Shown: positions 42,690-50,968 of the stretch, piece by piece
Layout of the letters: each line of letters begins with the position of its first letter
Position numbering within the stretch: the first letter of the stretch is position 1
From: Oscillospiraceae bacterium
Lineage (GTDB): Bacteria; Bacillota; Clostridia; Oscillospirales; Ruminococcaceae
Assembly: GCA_017483465.1 (NCBI GenBank)
Contig: JAFUWN010000071.1
Coordinates: forward strand, 1-52,440
Reading direction: 5' to 3'
DNA: 52,440 nt
Translations under genes and position numbers: made by a program
Notes under the pieces: model-generated
What the model was told of the DNA's origin: nothing
Database searches by the model: none
The model's input: the letters and a program-made list of their open reading frames with translations, nothing else

Positions 42690-45143
42690 ATGAGAGTGAT
42701 CTATCGTGTGGAACATCTGCATTGTCCGAAATGTGCCGTCAAAATCGAAGAACGGCTCAGAGAACTGCCGCAGATTGAAGCGGTCAGCCTGTCATTTCCG
42801 TCCAGTCAGCTCCATCTGACTGTCACAGATACAGAAAATCTGCTGGAACAAATTCAGTCTGCTGCCTGCGAAATCGACGAGGGTGTGAAATTTTTAGATA
42901 AAGAACATGCCGGTCATCATCATGCAAAAGATTATGCACAGGAAATGAAGAAATTCAAATGCAGCGATCCGAACTGCAAATGCTGCGACTATCTGCCAGA
43001 GCCGGAAGAAACTGTTCCGGAAACACCGGTTTCTGCCGACAGTATCAGACTTGTCTATGATGTGGAAAATATCGACTGTGCCGCATGTGCCGCTAAAATT
43101 GAAAATGCTGTCCGGAAACTGGACGGCATAGAAAAAGCAGATCTCTCCTATGCAACCGGTCAGCTGCATGTCCGTGTTTCTAAAAATACAGATCAGAAAG
43201 AACTGCTGAAACAGATCAGAACCGTTTCCCGGCAGATCGAAGAAGGCATTGTATGGCATAAGCATACCACAGCAAAACCCAGAAAATCCGAGCCGGAAAC
43301 ACATAGTACAGAACTGGTGCTGTTAGTCATCGGGGCTGTGATTTTCATCATCGGCCTTGTGATCGGATGGGTTACAAAAAATGAAATACTTTCCGGCATT
43401 TTCCTGATGGCCTCTTATCTGCTGATGGGTTTTGAAGTTCTCTGGAATGCCGTCAGAAGCCTGTTCAAAGGCCAGATGATGGACGAAAATTTTCTGATGA
43501 GCATTGCTACAGTCGGAGCACTCTTTATTGGTTCCTGGGAAGAAGCCGCCGGTGTCATGCTGTTTTACAGAATCGGTGAGTTATTTGAACATATCGCTGT
43601 CGAGAGAAGCCGTAAATCTGTCATGCAGGCTATTGACATGCGTCCGGAAACTGTGCAGAAAATTTTCAGTGCCACAGACATCCGTACTGTTCCGGCCGAA
43701 CGTATTAAGGCCGGTGACCGGATTCTGGTCAGAGCCGGTGACAGAATTCCGGTAGACGGAATCGTCAGAAAAGGTGAAAGTACTGTTGATACTTCGGCTA
43801 TGACAGGGGAATCCGTTCCGACAGCTGTCAGCAGGGGAAGCGAGGTCATGTCCGGCTGTATCAATCTCAGCGGTGTACTGGAAATCAAGGCTTCTGCCGG
43901 TTTGCAGGATTCTATGATTACCAGAATTCTTGACAGTGTGGAAAATGCCGCCGCCGGAAAACCGAAATTAGATAAATTTATTACCAGATTCGCAAGAATT
44001 TATACTCCGGTAGTGGTAGGAATCGCCGTACTGACAGCAATTATTCCGTCTCTGATTACAGGAGACTGGACACACTGGATTTATACGGCTCTGAATTTCC
44101 TGATGATCAGCTGTCCGTGTGCATTGGTGCTGAGTGTACCGCTGGCATTCTTCTCCGGAATCGGAGCAGGCTCGGCAAAGGGAATCTTATTCAAAGACGG
44201 TGTTTCACTGGAAGCAATCGAGAAAATCAAAGCTGTTGTTATGGATAAGACCGGAACACTCACCAAAGGCGTTTTTACTGTCACAGAAGCAGAAACTCAG
44301 GACTGCAAAACAGAAGAATTATTTCAGCTGTGTGCCGCCTGTGAGAGCTATTCCACACATCCGGTAGCAAAGAGTATTCTGGCATATATGCAGGAACAGG
44401 GCATTGCTTACGAACCTGCTAAAATGGTTCGTGAACTCGCCGGACGGGGTATCATCGGACAGGTGAACGGTATGCAGGTCGCCTGCGGCAATGAAAAACT
44501 GATGGAAGAACTGGAAATTGAATATCCGGAATATATCAGCTCCGGAACCTGCGTTTATGTCGCTGTAAACGGAGCTTATTACGGAAGATTAGTATTGTCT
44601 GATATGCCAAAAGAACATTCTGCCGAAACGGTAAAAAAATTCAATCAGCGTGGAATCTATACTGTCATGCTGACGGGTGACAGTCCGGAACATGCCCGGA
44701 AAGTCGCAGAACAACTGGAAATTCAGGAAGCTCATGCAGGGCTTCTGCCTACGGAAAAGCCGGAATATCTGAAAAAAATCCGGGAAGCCAGAGGAGCTGT
44801 CATGTTTGTCGGAGACGGTATCAATGACACGCCTGTGCTTTCCGGTGCGGATGTCGGTGTTGCCATGGGCAGCGGTGCAGATGCCGCTATGGAAGCCGCT
44901 GATGTGGTTCTGCTCCGGTCAGACCCGGCATATCTGATCACAGCTATGGAAATTGCAAAGCGTGTGAATCAGACGGCAAGAATTTGTATATTTTTTGCTC
45001 TGGCCGTCAAGATCATCATTATGATTGCAGGATTCTGCGGATTTGCCAATATGTGGCTGTCTGTCTTTGCGGATACCGGTGTGACGATCTTGTGTGTATT
45101 ATTCGTACTGATGAGAATTCATTTTTATTACAGAAAAAAATAA
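42690..45143 (+). CDS. Zn/Cd-type P1B ATPase with two metal-binding domains
   Basis: Protein of 817 residues. HMA domain 1 has CPKC (residues 12-15), HMA domain 2 has CAAC (130-133); between them lies a His- and Cys-rich stretch (HAGHHHAKDY; CSDPNCKCCDY). After the membrane helices come the actuator motif DTSAMTGES, the ion path SCPCALVLSVPL (CPC at 475-477), the phosphorylated Asp519 in MDKTGTLTKG, the HP motif in STHPVAK and GDGINDTPVL. The final helices carry the Lys and Asp (VKIII, FADTG) typical of ZntA/CadA, so Zn, Cd or Pb export is likely (family knowledge). Expression is probably controlled by the ArsR-type operator. Translation starts 48 bases after the -10 box; TTGAGGTG precedes the ATG. 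Confidence 0.95.
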   Translation: MRVIYRVEHLHCPKCAVKIEERLRELPQIEAVSLSFPSSQLHLTVTDTENLLEQIQSAACEIDEGVKFLDKEHAGHHHAKDYAQEMKKFKCSDPNCKCCDYLPEPEETVPETPVSADSIRLVYDVENIDCAACAAKIENAVRKLDGIEKADLSYATGQLHVRVSKNTDQKELLKQIRTVSRQIEEGIVWHKHTTAKPRKSEPETHSTELVLLVIGAVIFIIGLVIGWVTKNEILSGIFLMASYLLMGFEVLWNAVRSLFKGQMMDENFLMSIATVGALFIGSWEEAAGVMLFYRIGELFEHIAVERSRKSVMQAIDMRPETVQKIFSATDIRTVPAERIKAGDRILVRAGDRIPVDGIVRKGESTVDTSAMTGESVPTAVSRGSEVMSGCINLSGVLEIKASAGLQDSMITRILDSVENAAAGKPKLDKFITRFARIYTPVVVGIAVLTAIIPSLITGDWTHWIYTALNFLMISCPCALVLSVPLAFFSGIGAGSAKGILFKDGVSLEAIEKIKAVVMDKTGTLTKGVFTVTEAETQDCKTEELFQLCAACESYSTHPVAKSILAYMQEQGIAYEPAKMVRELAGRGIIGQVNGMQVACGNEKLMEELEIEYPEYISSGTCVYVAVNGAYYGRLVLSDMPKEHSAETVKKFNQRGIYTVMLTGDSPEHARKVAEQLEIQEAHAGLLPTEKPEYLKKIREARGAVMFVGDGINDTPVLSGADVGVAMGSGADAAMEAADVVLLRSDPAYLITAMEIAKRVNQTARICIFFALAVKIIIMIAGFCGFANMWLSVFADTGVTILCVLFVLMRIHFYYRKK

Positions 45144-45149
45144 ATACAG

Positions 45150-45180
45150 AAGCACGGGAGAAGAAATTCTTCCGTGCTTT
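45150..45180. terminator. bidirectional terminator between converging genes
   Basis: A 13-bp stem, AAGCACGG-G-AGAA (45150-45162) with TTCT-T-CCGTGCTT (45167-45179), one G-T pair and a GAAA (GNRA) loop. It has T residues after it on the plus strand and an A-run before it, giving a T-run for the minus strand. It ends both the ATPase and the kinase transcripts. Confidence 0.85.
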
Positions 45181-45215
45181 TATCTGTACTCTTTTCTCTT
45201 ATTTTCAGTATGCAT

Positions 45216-46049
45216 TTATCTGGAAAGCTGAGTGATCAGCTCCGGCAGAGCGGTTTCAAATTTGACACCATACCAGTGAGAGGCATCATCAAGTGTATTT
45301 TCAATACATTTGACAGTATAATCAGCCGCAGTTCTGGCAGCGGCAAAGGCATCCTGTCCGTGCAGATAAGCTCCGATAAAGGCCGAAGCATAGACATCGC
45401 CTGTTCCGTGACTGCCCTGTGAAAGCTTCTTATGCTGATAATATTGTATCTGATTCTGATCGGCAATGACAACGCCTGTGGTTTCCGGTGTATAGCTGAT
45501 TCCTGTCAGAATAATCTGTTTTGCTCCTGCATTATGCATTTTCCGGATCATTTCAGAAATATAAGCTTCGTCATAAGATTCCTGATAGGGGGTATCTGTC
45601 AGGAGACAAGCTTCTGTCAGATTCGGGAGCATGACATCTGCATGGAAGCAGAGCGGTTTCATGGCCTCTGCATAGGCTTTGTCAAAAGCAGGGTATAATT
45701 TTCCGTTATCTGCCATAGCAGGGTCTACAAAAGTCATACTGTCCGGTCTGCCGTGTTTCCTGAAAATATCTGTGACGAAATTGATCTGCTTTTCGCTTCC
45801 GAGATAGCCGGTATAAAATGCATCGAACTGAATGTTTTCTTTCTGCCAGTATTCTGAAATCACAGGCATATCGTCCGTCAGGTCACGGCATGTGAAATTC
45901 TTGAATGCCGTATGTGTGGATAATACCGCAGAAGGCAGAATACAGGTTTCTATTCCGCAGGCCGAAAGAATCGGCAGAGCCACGGTCAGGGAACATTGTC
46001 CGACACAGGAAACATCCTGAATGGTTAAAATTTTAGGGTAAGTTTTCAT
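45216..46049 (-). CDS. pyridoxamine/pyridoxal kinase-like PfkB protein
   Basis: About 277 residues from ATG 46049 (MKTYPKILTIQDVSCVGQCS); a GTG four codons earlier is possible. It has the PdxY/PdxK features: SCVGQCSLTVALPILSACG, VLSTHTAF, FYTGYLGSEKQI, VDPAMADNG and the anion-hole GSHGTGDVYASAFIGA. It phosphorylates B6 vitamers with ATP in salvage of pyridoxal phosphate. It is a single-gene unit with its own minus-strand promoter and converges on the ATPase gene at a shared terminator. Confidence 0.9.
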   Translation of the reverse strand: MKTYPKILTIQDVSCVGQCSLTVALPILSACGIETCILPSAVLSTHTAFKNFTCRDLTDDMPVISEYWQKENIQFDAFYTGYLGSEKQINFVTDIFRKHGRPDSMTFVDPAMADNGKLYPAFDKAYAEAMKPLCFHADVMLPNLTEACLLTDTPYQESYDEAYISEMIRKMHNAGAKQIILTGISYTPETTGVVIADQNQIQYYQHKKLSQGSHGTGDVYASAFIGAYLHGQDAFAAARTAADYTVKCIENTLDDASHWYGVKFETALPELITQLSR

Positions 46050-46076
46050 GACTGCATTCACTCGCTTTCTAAAAGA

Positions 46077-46105
46077 ATCATAACATAAAATTGCGGATAA
46101 GTCAA
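46077..46105 (-). promoter_or_regulatory. promoter for the pyridoxamine kinase-like gene
   Basis: On the minus strand TTGACT (46105-46100), a 17-base spacer and TATGAT (46082-46077), about 28 bases before the ATG. Confidence 0.65.
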
Positions 46106-46166
46106 GTAAAAACGGCCTGTTCCTGCATATTCAACAAATAATTCACGTCAGGAAATAAAAAAGTCA

Positions 46167-46195
46167 TTGACTTCTGACAAAAAATATGCTATAAT
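46167..46195 (+). promoter_or_regulatory. extended -10 promoter for the SPFH gene
   Basis: TTGACT (46167-46172), a 17-base spacer and TATAAT (46190-46195) preceded by TGC. Confidence 0.75.
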
Positions 46196-46233
46196 AAAGA
46201 TACTATTTTTGAATCAGAAAGGAAGTCTGTATT

Positions 46234-47559
46234 ATGGGCTTATTAAAAGCAGTATTCAGTGCAGTCGGAAGTACAATGGCCGATCAGTGGAAAGAATTTT
46301 TCTATTGTGAAGCCCTTCCGTCCAATGTGCTTGTCACAAAAGGTCAGAAAAGAGTTTCTGCAAAATCTTCCAATACCAAAGGCAGTGAGAATATTATCAC
46401 AAACGGCAGCGGCATTGCCGTCGCTGACGGTCAGTGTATGATTATTGTCGATAACGGAAAGGTTGTTGAACTCTGTGCAGAACCCGGCGAGTATACTTAT
46501 GATACTTCTACAGAACCGAGTATCTTCTCCGGCAGTTTAGGCAACAGTATCAAAGAAACGTTCAAGACCATCGGCAAGCGTATCGGCTATGGCGGTGATA
46601 CCGGTCATGATCAGAGAATTTATTATTTTAATTTAAAAGAAATTATGAATAATAAATTCGGCACACAAAATCCTGTACCGTTCAGAGTCGTAGACAGAAA
46701 TATTAATTTAGATATTGATATTTCTATCCGATGCAACGGTGAATATACTTACAGAATTGCTGATCCTATGCTGTTTTATGCCAATGTCTGCGGCAATGTC
46801 GCACAGAGCTATACTTCTGATCAGATCGCCGCAACACTCAAAGCAGAATTTCTTACAGCATTACAGCCCGCTTTTGCACAGATTTCCGCTCAGGGTGTCA
46901 GATACAGTGCTCTTCCGGGATATACCCAGGAAATTACAGATGCCATGAATACGGCTCTTGCCCAGAAATGGAAAGAAAAACGGGGAATTGAAATTGTCTC
47001 TGTCATGATCAATTCAGCAACGGCTTCCAAAGAAGACGAAGAATTGATCAAACAGGCACAGAGAGCCGGAATGCTCCAGAGTCCCGGCATGGCTGCCGCA
47101 ACACTCACAGCGGCTCAGGCAGATGCCATGAAAGCAGCCGCCGGCAACAGCGGCGGTGCAGCACTCGGCTTCATGAATATGAATATGGCTCAGCAGGCCG
47201 GCGGTATGAATGCACAGGCTCTGTATCAGATGCATGCTCAGCAGCAGCAGACAGCTCCCGTATATACAAGCGTTCCTGAAAATGCAGATACCTGGTCTTG
47301 TGCCTGCGGTGCCAAGAATACCGGAAAATTCTGTGCAGAGTGCGGCAAGCCTAAGCCTGTTTCCAACGGCTGGACATGCTCCTGCGGTCAGTTCAATCAG
47401 GGGAAATTCTGTGCCGAATGCGGCAAGCCCAAGCCGGCCGGAGTCAAAACCTATCGCTGTGACAAATGTGGCTGGAAACCCGCTGACCCGACAAAACCGC
47501 CGAGATTCTGCCCCGAATGCGGCGATGTGTTCGATGCCAATGACGAAGTAACAGAATAA
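46234..47559 (+). CDS. SPFH-domain protein with three C-terminal zinc ribbons
   Basis: Protein of 441 residues. Residues 1-280 are an SPFH/YdjI-type domain: FFYCEALPSNVLVTKGQKR, PVPFRVVDRNINLDIDIS, YRIADPMLFYANVCG and a helix ending EELIKQAQRAGMLQ. An Ala/Met/Gln-rich linker follows (about 285-345). The end carries two near-identical zinc ribbons, WSCACGAKNTGKFCAECGKP and WTCSCGQFNQGKFCAECGKP, and a third, YRCDKCGWK...FCPECG. In Bacillus the homologue YdjI helps recruit PspA to stressed membrane; no pspA-like gene is next to it here. No membrane helix is clear. AGAAAGGAAG precedes the ATG. It is monocistronic. Confidence 0.88.
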   Translation: MGLLKAVFSAVGSTMADQWKEFFYCEALPSNVLVTKGQKRVSAKSSNTKGSENIITNGSGIAVADGQCMIIVDNGKVVELCAEPGEYTYDTSTEPSIFSGSLGNSIKETFKTIGKRIGYGGDTGHDQRIYYFNLKEIMNNKFGTQNPVPFRVVDRNINLDIDISIRCNGEYTYRIADPMLFYANVCGNVAQSYTSDQIAATLKAEFLTALQPAFAQISAQGVRYSALPGYTQEITDAMNTALAQKWKEKRGIEIVSVMINSATASKEDEELIKQAQRAGMLQSPGMAAATLTAAQADAMKAAAGNSGGAALGFMNMNMAQQAGGMNAQALYQMHAQQQQTAPVYTSVPENADTWSCACGAKNTGKFCAECGKPKPVSNGWTCSCGQFNQGKFCAECGKPKPAGVKTYRCDKCGWKPADPTKPPRFCPECGDVFDANDEVTE

Positions 47560-47576
47560 TTTATCATTCCAGAATT

Positions 47577-47604
47577 CAGAAAGGCGGTTTTGTCCGCCTT
47601 TCTG
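47577..47604 (+). terminator. hairpin after the SPFH gene
   Basis: CAGAAAGGCGG (47577-47587) pairs with CCGCCTTTCTG (47594-47604), 11 bp perfect with a six-base loop. It has no real T-run, so it is a weak or partial terminator, or a 3' stabilising hairpin. Confidence 0.55.
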
Positions 47605-47635
47605 ATTATGATACACAAGGAAAAGGGGAAAATTT

Positions 47636-50600
47636 ATGTTTCATTTTATCTTAGGCGAATGCGGCACAGGAAAATCTACAGAACTGATGCACAGAATCCG
47701 GAAAGATCTGGAGCAGAACAAACAAGTTATCATGATTGTTCCGGAACAGTTCTCATTTGAAGCCGAAAAACGGCTCTATGATTTCCTGGATGTCAGATTA
47801 TTCAACCAGATGAAGACTTATAGTTTCTATACGCTGTCACAGGATATTTTATTGAAATGCGGCAGTTCCGGAAGAAACTATGCATCCGAACAGGAAAAAT
47901 TGTTGTTTTTATATCAGGCAGTACAGGAATGTATCCGGAAAGATGCACTGAAAATCCTGTACCGGCAGAATACTCCGGATTCTCTCATGCAGCTGCAGAA
48001 ACTGGTTGCCAAAATGAGGAAAGAGGGCATCACAGCAGAAAAAATGCATGAAATTTCTCCTGTGTTTACAGACTCTGTTCAGCTGCGGGATAAAACGAAA
48101 GACCTCTCTGAAATTCTGAGTGCTTATGACCGGATTCTTCAGGCACATGGTTTATGCGATAATCTCAATGACCTGACCGGAGCGGCTCTGCTGGCACAGG
48201 AACATGATTTTTTCAGGAATCAGCATGTTTATCTTGATGAGTTCGGAGCTTTTTCAGGCGATCAGTATCAGATGCTTTCTGTCATCATGGAACAGGCAGA
48301 AGATTTTTCTATTGCAATCCGTGATACACAGGAACAGGAAAATATGATTTTCAGAAACGGACATCAGACATTCCTGAATCTGAAACAGAAAGCAGAAGAA
48401 AAACATCCTAATGCTGTAAAAATACAATACTGTAAAAAATACATGCGTTCCGGCTATGCGGATTTAAAAGCCGTCGCTTCGCAGATTTTCCGTTCAGATG
48501 TCAGTCAGAGTCCGTATGAAAATCATGTGCATGTCTTTCAGGCAGAGGATGCTGTTTCTGAAGCAGAATATATTTGTGCAGAAATTTATCATCTGTTATC
48601 TGCCGATCCGTCTTTACATTACCGGGATATTGCCATTGCAGTGAAAGAACCCTCTGTATACAGGCCTTTGCTGGAACGTGCTTTTGCAAGGTATCAGCTG
48701 CCGTATGATATTGCTGCTGAAAAATCTGTAATTCATACGGAATTAATCCGGTATTTCCTGACACTTCTGGAGATACTTGCTTCCAAAAACTGGAATACGG
48801 ATATGATTCTGAAATATCTCAAGAACAGTTTTTCCGGCTGTGACGGAGAAACTGTCGCTATGCTGGAGCATTTCTGCTTCACCTGGAGTATTGACAAAGA
48901 AGACTGGACAAAGAAATTTTATGAAGAAAATCAGACGGAGCTGAACCGCCGTTCGGAACCGTTTGACGGACAGAAACTGGAAATACTCAGAAATGCATTT
49001 ATCACAGAAATGCAGAATCTGAAAACTGCCTGTCAAAATGCAGATGTCCGGAAAATATGCCGGACTGTATATACTTATCTGGTACAGAAGAAAAATGCCT
49101 GTGATGAAACCAAAGAAGAAGTACTGAAACAAAACGAATCCGCAACACTCTGGAAAATGCTCGGAGAAACAATGGATACAGTCGTCAGAAATATGGGGGC
49201 TGAAATACTGTCTCTGTCAGAAATATATCAGTTATTCCTGATGCTCCTGAAAAACAGCAGTTTTTCCACACCGCCGGAAACACTTGACAGCATTCGGGTG
49301 ATTGAAACGCTCTATGAAGTACTTACTGTACGGCTGAATTCTCCTGCTGCGGTATTTGTTCCCGGTGTCATGAACGGGACATTCCCGTCTGAAATGCATA
49401 CACAGGGCGTATTCACAGAAAAAGAACTCCGTGAACTGGAAGAATATCATATCAGAATTGCACATCTGCTTCCGGAGCTGTATTCTGACGAACTGCTGAT
49501 TATTAATAAAATTCTTGCTGCTCCGACAAAACAGCTCTATCTGACATATCCGGCAGTCAATGCAGAACATGAACCGGCAGAGCCTTCTGTTGTAATCGGT
49601 GAGATTCTGAGAATGTTTCCGCCGGAAGCCCCTGTGCTCCACCGGCAGGAGGAGTTTTCTCCTGATTATTATGCATGGACAAAACAGGCAGCTTATTTTC
49701 ATCTTGTACGGAATCTGCATCGGGATGATGCAAAAACTGCTTCGGTCAGAGCCGTTCTGGAAGCTGATCCTGTTTATGCTTCCAGAATCCGGAAACTGAC
49801 GGAAAAACTGCCGGAACAGTGCGGACATACAGAACCGGCAGCTATGAAGAGTCTGCTCGGCAGTCAGCTGAAACTCTCTCCGACAGGCATTGAAACGTTC
49901 TATACCTGTCCGTTTCAGTATTTCTGTCGGTATTGTCTCAAAATGTATGCTCCTGAGAAAATAACGCTGACTCCCAATCATATCGGAAATTTCGCACATT
50001 ACTGCCTGGAAAAGATTCTCGGCAGTCATCCGGAAGATTTTACAGAACTGTCAGAAGATCAGCTGATACAGGAAATTGAAGAACTGGCAGAAGTCTTCAA
50101 AAAAGAAAATTTCTCTGCTTCTGTCCTGAAAAACAGCAGATTCAAATTAAGTTATCATATCAATACTCAGAGTGTTCTCAGACTGCTGAAACATCTTCAG
50201 ACAGAACTGAAAAAATCTGTCTTTGTTCCGGCTGCATTTGAAGAACGGCTCGGCCCGCAGGAAGATCTGAAACCCTATTCGCTCCGGAACGGTGAGATTC
50301 TCTGTCAGGGAAAAATTGACCGTGTTGATCTGTGTGATGCCGAAGACCGGCGGCTTATGCGTGTCATAGACTATAAAACCGGAACTAAATATTTTTCTCC
50401 GGAAAAATTAGCCTATGGTCTGGATATGCAGATGCTGATTTATTTATTCGCTCTGGAACAGAATCAGGCATTCGGTGCAGAACCGGCAGGCGTGCTGTAT
50501 CTGCCGAGCGGTCAGCCGATCAAAAGCGATTATCAGGATCGAACTAAAAAACCTGTCTCCCGGGAAGAATTTTTCCAGGATTTCTATCAGATGAAAGGCC

Positions 50601-50968
50601 TTCTGTTGGAAGATGTTCTGCCGTATATGCAGGAAGAAGCTCCTTCTCCGGCTTCCGTTATGAATCATACTGACACACAGAACCTGTTTTCTGCGACATC
50701 ACAGCAGTTCAGCAGTCTGAAAAAACATGTGGAACGTAAAATCTGTGAAATGGCTGACAGACTCTATGAAGGAGATACGGCTCCGAAGCCGTATCTGTAT
50801 CAGAAAAATTCGCCGTGTAACTACTGCCGTTATGCGGATATCTGCGGTCATGCAGATCTGAAAAAAATGACACTCACAAAAAAACTGAAACAAGAGGCTC
50901 TGAAAACTGTTTTTGAACAGGAAGAAGATCTCACAGAACAGGAGGAACATAAAGATGAAATGGACTGA
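47636..50968 (+). CDS. addB: ATP-dependent helicase/nuclease subunit B
   Basis: Protein of 1110 residues, AddB size. Walker A is GECGTGKST (residues 7-15). The degenerate helicase core shows IVPEQFSFEAEKRLYDFL, VYLDEFGAFSGDQYQML and an UvrD-type end. The C-terminal RecB-type nuclease has VIDYKTGTKYFSPEKLAYGLDMQMLIYLFAL, bracketed by the four-cysteine iron-sulphur site: CPFQYF upstream (about 757) and CNYCRYADIC near the end (about 1061-1070). With AddA it resects double-strand ends for RecA. AAGGAAAAGGGG lies upstream of the ATG. Its last 14 bases overlap addA. Confidence 0.97.
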   Translation: MFHFILGECGTGKSTELMHRIRKDLEQNKQVIMIVPEQFSFEAEKRLYDFLDVRLFNQMKTYSFYTLSQDILLKCGSSGRNYASEQEKLLFLYQAVQECIRKDALKILYRQNTPDSLMQLQKLVAKMRKEGITAEKMHEISPVFTDSVQLRDKTKDLSEILSAYDRILQAHGLCDNLNDLTGAALLAQEHDFFRNQHVYLDEFGAFSGDQYQMLSVIMEQAEDFSIAIRDTQEQENMIFRNGHQTFLNLKQKAEEKHPNAVKIQYCKKYMRSGYADLKAVASQIFRSDVSQSPYENHVHVFQAEDAVSEAEYICAEIYHLLSADPSLHYRDIAIAVKEPSVYRPLLERAFARYQLPYDIAAEKSVIHTELIRYFLTLLEILASKNWNTDMILKYLKNSFSGCDGETVAMLEHFCFTWSIDKEDWTKKFYEENQTELNRRSEPFDGQKLEILRNAFITEMQNLKTACQNADVRKICRTVYTYLVQKKNACDETKEEVLKQNESATLWKMLGETMDTVVRNMGAEILSLSEIYQLFLMLLKNSSFSTPPETLDSIRVIETLYEVLTVRLNSPAAVFVPGVMNGTFPSEMHTQGVFTEKELRELEEYHIRIAHLLPELYSDELLIINKILAAPTKQLYLTYPAVNAEHEPAEPSVVIGEILRMFPPEAPVLHRQEEFSPDYYAWTKQAAYFHLVRNLHRDDAKTASVRAVLEADPVYASRIRKLTEKLPEQCGHTEPAAMKSLLGSQLKLSPTGIETFYTCPFQYFCRYCLKMYAPEKITLTPNHIGNFAHYCLEKILGSHPEDFTELSEDQLIQEIEELAEVFKKENFSASVLKNSRFKLSYHINTQSVLRLLKHLQTELKKSVFVPAAFEERLGPQEDLKPYSLRNGEILCQGKIDRVDLCDAEDRRLMRVIDYKTGTKYFSPEKLAYGLDMQMLIYLFALEQNQAFGAEPAGVLYLPSGQPIKSDYQDRTKKPVSREEFFQDFYQMKGLLLEDVLPYMQEEAPSPASVMNHTDTQNLFSATSQQFSSLKKHVERKICEMADRLYEGDTAPKPYLYQKNSPCNYCRYADICGHADLKKMTLTKKLKQEALKTVFEQEEDLTEQEEHKDEMD

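Noticed and set aside
49232-50029. 265-codon open frame opposite addB
   Set aside because: It lies wholly inside addB with no ribosome site or family match. The plus-strand frame gives a full AddB.
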